From the NCBI GenBank assembly GCA_003963365.1, contig RXJG01000003.1, positions 276,167-340,166 of the forward strand: a DNA stretch of 64,000 bases, in the 5' to 3' direction. Numbering within the stretch: the first letter of the stretch is position 1; each line of letters starts with the position of its first letter. Made by a program: the position numbers and the translations under genes. Shown piece by piece: positions 58,715-64,000 of this stretch. The DNA comes from Sphingobacteriales bacterium. GTDB taxonomy: Bacteria; Bacteroidota; Bacteroidia; Chitinophagales; Chitinophagaceae. The notes below the pieces were generated by a model. It searched no databases and was not told where the DNA came from. It saw nothing but the letters and a program-made list of their open reading frames with translations.

Positions 58715-59512
58715 ATGTATGATTTTTATTTACTTATCCCCTGCTATAATAATATTGAAGGACTAATTGTATCGTTGCAATCGGTTAAATATCCCAAAGA
58801 AAAACATTGCATATTAATTGTTGATGATGGAAGCACCCATCCCGTAACACCAGAAATATTACCAAAGGAACTTTATACTTTTCATATAATTGAAATACTG
58901 AGGTTGGCAGAAAATAAAGGAATCACCGAAGCATTAAATACCGGGTTAAATTTTATTTTAAAAAAAAATGACGCTTCCCTTATTGCCCGGCTGGATTGTG
59001 GTGATATTTGCCATCCGCTGAGGTTTATCAGGCAGGTTGAAGAATTTAATAATGATCAGGAACTGATGCTGCTGGGCAGTTGGTGTTGTTTTAAGAAAAA
59101 GAACAGCAACCAGCAATATATTTATCATACTGCTTTAACTCATATGTCAATTGTACGACAAATGCACTGGAAATGCAGTTTTATTCATCCCACCGTCATG
59201 TTCAGTAAAAAAGTAATTGAAGAATCAGGTGTTTATCCAAGTGAATACACTTATGCAGAAGATTATGCTTTCTTTTTTAAAATTTGTTTAACACATACAG
59301 TAAAAATTTTACAAGAAATACTTGTAACCTCAGAAATCAGCTCCCTGGGAATATCTGCTACCAAACGAAAAGCGCAACGAGCTGCTATTATCCGTGTTTT
59401 AAAACAGTTTAGTATATATAAATATCTGATGTTTGTTGGGATATTAAGGCAATATGTGCTCTATCTTATGCCGGAAACAATGCTGCTATATATAAAAAGA
59501 AGGATTTTTTGA
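58715..59512 (+). CDS. Glycosyltransferase family 2
   Basis: 265 residues, GT-A fold: YLLIPCYNNIEGL, CILIVDDGSTHP, RLAENKGITEALNTGL, ARLDCGDICHPLRF (DxD region), KCSFIHPTVMF and YAEDYAFFFKI. A hydrophobic, basic C-terminus (YLMFVGILRQYVLYLM) may touch the membrane. It would add a sugar to a lipid-linked glycan in the cytoplasm. First gene of the surface-glycan cluster. Confidence 0.92.
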   Translation: MYDFYLLIPCYNNIEGLIVSLQSVKYPKEKHCILIVDDGSTHPVTPEILPKELYTFHIIEILRLAENKGITEALNTGLNFILKKNDASLIARLDCGDICHPLRFIRQVEEFNNDQELMLLGSWCCFKKKNSNQQYIYHTALTHMSIVRQMHWKCSFIHPTVMFSKKVIEESGVYPSEYTYAEDYAFFFKICLTHTVKILQEILVTSEISSLGISATKRKAQRAAIIRVLKQFSIYKYLMFVGILRQYVLYLMPETMLLYIKRRIF

Positions 59513-59672
59513 AGCGATAACAGAACTTTAAAGATAACAGAACTCCAAAACTGTCGATAAATACCAGGGGTAATATTACAGGGTTAGCTGTTTTTTGTAT
59601 ATTTTTACAACGCTATTTACAGATAGCTTGTCATATTTTAAACTTTATTAAGAACCTTCAATAGTCTTTATC

Positions 59673-60764
59673 ATGTATTTAAATCAAAACCTGTTCATCG
59701 TACATGTGGTTGAACCTTTTGCGTCTGGTATTGCTACCTTTATAAGAAGCCTTGTTGAAAACCTTCCGCAGGATTATCATGTTATTATTCATGGTGAAAG
59801 GCAGGAGGTAATGGATTCTGATGAGGTCAAAAAACTATTCCCCAAAAATAATATCCGCTTCATTCACTGGAAATCCGTAAAACGGAACTTACACCCATAC
59901 AAGGATGCTAAAGCTTTTTTAGAATTATACCAGATCCTTAAACGATTTCGTCATGCTGATGCTGTTCATTTGCACTCTTCTAAAAGCGGCTTTATTGGCA
60001 GGCTGGTTTGCAAAATGCTTGGCTTTAAAAATGTTATATACACCCCGAATGGTGCTCCTTTTTTAATGAATGATGGGTTACTGAAACGTTCACTGTACCG
60101 GCAGCTGGAAAAAATAGGGGCTTCTTTCGGTGGCAGGGTTGTTTGTGTCTCCGCTTCAGAAGCTGAAGCATATCATAATATTGGTGTTTCAGCTTCTTTT
60201 ATTAATAATGGTACCAAAGTTTATAACGAAAGATTGGAAGAGGGAAAAGATGACCTGACCGGGAAATTCATTATTGCATTTACCGGGCGTATAACAGCTC
60301 AAAAAAATCCTGAACGTTTTAATCAGCTTGCGCATAAATTTTTATATAACAAACAATTAATTTTTTTATGGATTGGTGACGGTGAAGAAAGACATAAGTT
60401 AACTGCTCCCAATATTCATATTACCGGGTGGCTGAGCGAAGCAGATGTTCGCCAGGTGCTCGCCAGAGCTTCTATATACTTATCCACGTCTTATTACGAA
60501 GGTTTATCGTTTGGTGTGCTCGAAGCAATGTCAATGGCGAAGCCAATGATTTTATCTAATTGTACCGGCAACCGGGATATTATACGTTATGGGGTGAACG
60601 GTGATTTATTTGATACCGTTGAACAGGCCTATACACAAATACTTTATTATATAAATAATCCCACCATGCTTAAAGCCATGGGTAATTACTCCAGAGATTT
60701 ATGCCAAAGTGAGTTTAGTGCTGAAGCCAGTGCGGATAATTACAGAATGGTTTATAGTTTATAA
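59673..60764 (+). CDS. Glycosyltransferase family 4
   Basis: 363 residues, GT-B fold. N-terminal FIVHVVEPFASGIATFIRSLVENL and HLHSSKSGFIGRLV are acceptor-side motifs; the C-terminal domain has IAFTGRITAQKNPERF, LWIGDGEERHKL and YYEGLSFGVLEAMSMAKPMILS (E-x7-E). It should be a retaining nucleotide-sugar transferase. The next gene follows by 10 bases. Confidence 0.93.
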   Translation: MYLNQNLFIVHVVEPFASGIATFIRSLVENLPQDYHVIIHGERQEVMDSDEVKKLFPKNNIRFIHWKSVKRNLHPYKDAKAFLELYQILKRFRHADAVHLHSSKSGFIGRLVCKMLGFKNVIYTPNGAPFLMNDGLLKRSLYRQLEKIGASFGGRVVCVSASEAEAYHNIGVSASFINNGTKVYNERLEEGKDDLTGKFIIAFTGRITAQKNPERFNQLAHKFLYNKQLIFLWIGDGEERHKLTAPNIHITGWLSEADVRQVLARASIYLSTSYYEGLSFGVLEAMSMAKPMILSNCTGNRDIIRYGVNGDLFDTVEQAYTQILYYINNPTMLKAMGNYSRDLCQSEFSAEASADNYRMVYSL

Positions 60765-60774
60765 AGGATTAACT

Positions 60775-61161
60775 ATGGAAGTCCCAAAAGATAAACCACA
60801 GGACCCTATTAAGCTGATAGCCCTTACCGGTAATAATCAGGAACTTTCTATTGAGAGGGTGCTGGGACATATTTATGATTACCTGCATACAGACCTGGAG
60901 CAGAAAAAGGAGCAAATAGAAGAGTTAAATAGAAAGATAAAGCAATTGGAAAAAGAATTAACCAATTATCAATACCAGCTAACATCATTAAAGTCTGAAC
61001 TGGCATTTGAAAAAGAACAACAGGAAGGTTCAAAACAATTAATCAATAAACTGCTTGAAGATATAAAACGATACCAGAATGATATTGAATGGTATAAGCG
61101 GACTTATGAGAAAAGAAGTTTGTTGGGTACCCTAAAGGAGAAATTAATTAATCGAAAATAA
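60775..61161 (+). CDS. Coiled-coil protein of the glycan cluster
   Basis: 128 residues from the ATG at 60775, preceded by AAAGGA. Residues about 38-105 form a coiled coil (charged heptads, Gln/Glu/Lys rich). The C-terminus has WYKRTYEKRSLLG (106-118), nearly repeated near the N-terminus of the GT2 enzyme at 62290. There is no signal peptide or membrane helix. It may be an adaptor holding cluster enzymes together; this is inference. Confidence 0.82.
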   Translation: MEVPKDKPQDPIKLIALTGNNQELSIERVLGHIYDYLHTDLEQKKEQIEELNRKIKQLEKELTNYQYQLTSLKSELAFEKEQQEGSKQLINKLLEDIKRYQNDIEWYKRTYEKRSLLGTLKEKLINRK

Positions 61162-61192
61162 TGGGTTTTTATAACCCCCGTCCAAATTCTTT

Positions 61193-62248
61193 ATGAATAA
61201 ACATATGACTTCATTTCTATCAAAAAACTCCTTTGCATCTCCGGCATATATCCATGAATCAGCCTGGTTGACTCATATACCTTTTGCTTTTACACTCGTC
61301 GAAAAATTGCAACCTAAAATACTGGTTGAGCTTGGTGTTCATACTGGTTCCTCCTACTTTGCTTTTTGCCAGGCAGTAAAATCAGCCGCTTACAACACAA
61401 TTTGTTATGGTATTGATTCCTGGAAAGGAGATGAACATGCAGGATATTATGATGAAGATGTTTTTAAAGAAGTGCAACAATATAATAAAGAAAATTACGC
61501 CGGATTTTCGTATTTAATCCGGTCAAATTTTGAACAGGCCTTACCCTCATTTGAAGATGGAATTATAGATCTTTTGCATATTGATGGATATCACAAATTA
61601 GAATCGGTGAGCAATGATTTTTTTAATTGGCTTCCAAAAATGTCCAAAAAAGGAATTGTTCTTTTACATGATATTAATGTTCGTGAAAAAGAATTTGGCG
61701 TACACTTACTTTGGCAGGAGTTAAAAACAAAATATCCCGCATATGAATTCAAACATGGTTATGGTTTGGGAATACTGGCTGTAGGAAGTGAAGTTCCTAA
61801 AGAGCTGGCCTTTCTCTTTTCAAAAATTAATAAATCAAAAGAGATATTTATAAATACAGCATTTGGGCATTTAGGTTCTTATGTTCAGCATCAGTTTGAA
61901 TTTAAAAAAATAATCAACCATATTTCTACTCTTGAGGAATCTGTAAAAAAACAAAACCACCTGATTTCCGACCAGCAAGATCTTTTAGAAAAAAGAGACA
62001 TTCATATAAAGCATCTTGAACAACTTAATAACAATCTGTATAAACAGTTATCGGGCTTAAATGAATTTTGTGTTAAAGAGTTAACTGCTGTAGTACAAAA
62101 TTTTAATCAGTCTATTACCAATAATTCAATTCTGAACAGAATAGAGATGATGCAAAAAGAACAAAACAACATTCTGCAGAAGTTGATCAAACAGGGAAAT
62201 CAAAATAAAAAGATACTTGATGAAGTATGTGTGCTGTTGAAAAAATAA
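61193..62248 (+). CDS. Class I SAM-dependent methyltransferase with coiled-coil tail
   Basis: 351 residues. Residues 1 to about 200 resemble the Methyltransf_24 group: ILVELGVHTGSSYFAF (SAM loop), CYGIDSWKGDEHAGYYDE, DLLHIDGYHKLESV and GIVLLHDINVREKEFGV. From about 235 a long coiled coil runs to the end (LEESVKKQNHLISDQQDL, EKRDIHIKHLEQLNNNL). Enzymes of this kind often methylate or cap glycans, and coiled coils are used as rulers in some O-antigen systems. Both ideas are inference for this gene. Confidence 0.85.
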   Translation: MNKHMTSFLSKNSFASPAYIHESAWLTHIPFAFTLVEKLQPKILVELGVHTGSSYFAFCQAVKSAAYNTICYGIDSWKGDEHAGYYDEDVFKEVQQYNKENYAGFSYLIRSNFEQALPSFEDGIIDLLHIDGYHKLESVSNDFFNWLPKMSKKGIVLLHDINVREKEFGVHLLWQELKTKYPAYEFKHGYGLGILAVGSEVPKELAFLFSKINKSKEIFINTAFGHLGSYVQHQFEFKKIINHISTLEESVKKQNHLISDQQDLLEKRDIHIKHLEQLNNNLYKQLSGLNEFCVKELTAVVQNFNQSITNNSILNRIEMMQKEQNNILQKLIKQGNQNKKILDEVCVLLKK

Positions 62249-62289
62249 AACCAAAACTAAAAGTGTAACATACCACCCGTTTATCAAAT

Positions 62290-64000
62290 ATGAATAAAAC
62301 AAATTCTGAAACCTCACCAGCTGATTCACAAAAGGAAATGAACAGACTCAGGGAAGAGTTGTCGTGGTACAAGGCAACTTACGAAAACCGGTCAATTCCG
62401 GGTGTTATGGCTACAATCACCTCTAATAAAATACGAAATAAAAAAAAGGCTTTCTTTAATGCACTCCTGCGCAAAAAAAAAATAAAAGAAAAATATGTAC
62501 TGTCTGGCGTGTTAGAATACGTTAGAGACAAAAAGAGTAAATCTGTTTTTAAATCTTTAACAGGTCTTATCTCACAATATCATTTCCGGCTGTTTTTTAA
62601 CTTACGAAGTATTTTACTGTATAAATTAACAAGCCGGTATAAAAGAATGCATAATCTTTTATACCAGGTACCACAAACAGCAAATAGTATTTCACGGGAC
62701 CAGATCATTAAGGATATTGATGCTTTCAATTATAAGCCCCTGATCTCTTTTATAATGCCTGTTTATAATACGAGACCCGATTTGCTGGAAATAGCGGTAA
62801 AAAGTATTGAAGCGCAATACTACGATCATTGGGAACTGATTGCTGTTGATGACTGTTCAAGTAACAAAGCAACAATTGATTTGCTTAAGATTTTATCATC
62901 CCGCAGGAAAATAAAGACTGTTTTCCTGAAACAAAATTCAGGAATATCTGAATCATCAAATGAAGCCCTGAAAAGGGTTAGTGGAGAATTCATTGCTTTA
63001 ATGGATCATGATGATGAGGTTACACCTGATGCACTTTACTGGATTGTGAAAGCCATAAATGATCATCCCCGGGCAGATATTCTTTATACAGATGAATGCA
63101 AAGTGGATGAGAGGGGTAATCTCAGCGATTTTTTCCTTAAGCCCGACTGGAGCCCGGAATTATTGTTTAATATGATGTATGTTGGACATTTAACTGTTTA
63201 CAGATCATCATTTCTTTTTACAAAGGTTGGTTATTTCAGAAAAGAGTATGATTTTTCACAGGATTATGATCTGATACTAAGAGCCACTGAAAAAACAACT
63301 GAAATTGTTCATATTCAAAAAGTACTTTATCACTGGCGTTTAACAGATGGCTCAGCTTCCCAGGGTGATAAACCTTATGCAAGAAAAACAAACCTGGCTG
63401 CTTTGGAAGATGCTATGAAAAGAAGAAATGTAAAAGCGTCGGTTATTGAGCTTCCTACAGCAAACAGGGTAAAATTAGCGTTACCTGAAAACCCAATGGT
63501 ATCACTTATTATTCCCACAGATTCTTATGAAAACCTGATAGTTTCAGTAAAGAGTATTCATAACAATACAAGCTTTAATAATTACGAAATTGTTGCGGTC
63601 ACAAATTCATCATTGATTCGCAGATTAAATAATGAAACTAAGTATGATAAACTGAAGTTGGTTGCTTATGATAAACCGTATAATTTCTCCGATAAATGTA
63701 ACTGGGGAGCAAGTCATTGCTCCGGTGACGTTCTTATCTTTTATAATGATGATGTAAGACCTATAACAAAGGACTGGATCGAAAATACAATTGAGTATTT
63801 ATATATAGATGGAGTGGGTGGGGTATCTCCTAAATTAGTGTATGAAGATGATTCTGTACAATATGCCGGGATGGCTACCGGTGTTCGAAATTTAACAGGA
63901 ACAACCTTCCATACATATCATATGGATAGTAACGCTTATCTCAATTTTGTACAATCCGTAAGAAATGTAACGATTTTATCAGGCGCCTGTCTTGCCATCA
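62290..64000 (+). CDS. Two-domain GT2 glycosyltransferase with N-terminal coiled-coil motif (3' end outside window)
   Basis: The frame from the ATG at 62290 stays open to the window edge, 570 residues. Residues 1-40 carry WYKATYENRSIPG (26-38), shared with the preceding coiled-coil protein. A basic region follows. GT2 domain 1 (about 155-375) has ISFIMPVYNTRPDLL, AVDDCSSNKAT, ALMDHDDEVTPDAL and SQDYDLILR. Domain 2 begins near 402 (MVSLIIPTDSYENL) with FYNDDVRPITKDWI and is cut. Tandem GT2 enzymes of this kind build alternating-sugar polymers or add two sugars. Confidence 0.9.
   Translation, partial: MNKTNSETSPADSQKEMNRLREELSWYKATYENRSIPGVMATITSNKIRNKKKAFFNALLRKKKIKEKYVLSGVLEYVRDKKSKSVFKSLTGLISQYHFRLFFNLRSILLYKLTSRYKRMHNLLYQVPQTANSISRDQIIKDIDAFNYKPLISFIMPVYNTRPDLLEIAVKSIEAQYYDHWELIAVDDCSSNKATIDLLKILSSRRKIKTVFLKQNSGISESSNEALKRVSGEFIALMDHDDEVTPDALYWIVKAINDHPRADILYTDECKVDERGNLSDFFLKPDWSPELLFNMMYVGHLTVYRSSFLFTKVGYFRKEYDFSQDYDLILRATEKTTEIVHIQKVLYHWRLTDGSASQGDKPYARKTNLAALEDAMKRRNVKASVIELPTANRVKLALPENPMVSLIIPTDSYENLIVSVKSIHNNTSFNNYEIVAVTNSSLIRRLNNETKYDKLKLVAYDKPYNFSDKCNWGASHCSGDVLIFYNDDVRPITKDWIENTIEYLYIDGVGGVSPKLVYEDDSVQYAGMATGVRNLTGTTFHTYHMDSNAYLNFVQSVRNVTILSGACLAI

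Noticed and set aside
1..64000. CRISPR arrays, prophage, insertion sequences, replication origin
   Set aside because: No regularly spaced repeats, transposase, integrase or phage structural gene, and no DnaA-box cluster was seen on reading both strands.

Overview
The window reads as chromosomal DNA of a Gram-negative Bacteroidota, most likely a member of the Chitinophagaceae or close relatives. The reasons are AT-rich genes, promoters of the TTTG / TAnnTTTG type instead of the usual -35/-10, an LpxC-FabZ fusion, TonB-dependent receptors with a CarboxypepD_reg-like N-terminus, parts of the type IX secretion system (PorX, PorT), and a menaquinone-type methyltransferase. No rRNA gene is present, so the family-level call is inference from gene content. 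No prophage, insertion sequence or CRISPR array was seen.

Layout. 1-9 kb: the 3' end of pheT, a ZapB-like coiled coil, zapA, rny, rplS, a tiny lipoprotein, tatA, gatA and a lytic transglycosylase, all on the plus strand except one small minus-strand gene that looks like a type IX sorting domain without a cargo. 8-21 kb is minus strand: pabB, a very acidic protein, purA, an exported SAM hydrolase, two tandem TonB-dependent receptors, and a RelA/SpoT-type enzyme followed by a translationally coupled 55-residue ORF. 20.8-24 kb: tRNA-Leu(TAG), trigger factor and alanine dehydrogenase. 23.9-29.4 kb is a minus-strand lipid A block (HD phosphohydrolase, lpxD, lpxC-fabZ, lpxA, and an orphan ABC ATPase overlapping lpxA). 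29.6-34.7 kb: porX, a small conserved-looking gene, a metallo-beta-lactamase-fold enzyme, a membrane-anchored helix-hairpin-helix protein and an acyl-CoA dehydrogenase. 34.7-38.3 kb: a 56-residue protein, clpX, two clpP paralogues and tsaE. 38.4-50 kb: a copper ATPase, recQ, an LTA-synthase-like sulfatase, a PAP2 phosphatase, a four-helix membrane protein, a GroES-like protein, an OmpR-type regulator, engB, menG and porT. 50-58.4 kb: a DPP4-type peptidase, a Wzi/RemB-like outer membrane barrel, dihydroorotase, a MutS-like ATPase and comM. From 58.7 kb to the right edge a surface-glycan cluster begins: two glycosyltransferases, a coiled-coil protein, a methyltransferase with a coiled-coil tail, and a two-domain GT2 enzyme cut by the window end.

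Themes. Envelope building dominates (lipid A, Tat, type IX secretion, outer membrane barrels, glycan transfer), beside protein quality control (trigger factor, ClpX/ClpP pair, GroES-like). The least explained signals are (i) the cargo-free sorting-domain-like protein, (ii) the TAATG-coupled small ORF after the RSH gene, (iii) a 13-residue motif shared by two neighbouring glycan-cluster proteins, and (iv) word-like, partly palindromic DNA that fills many leaders and appears also, in frame, inside two unrelated genes.
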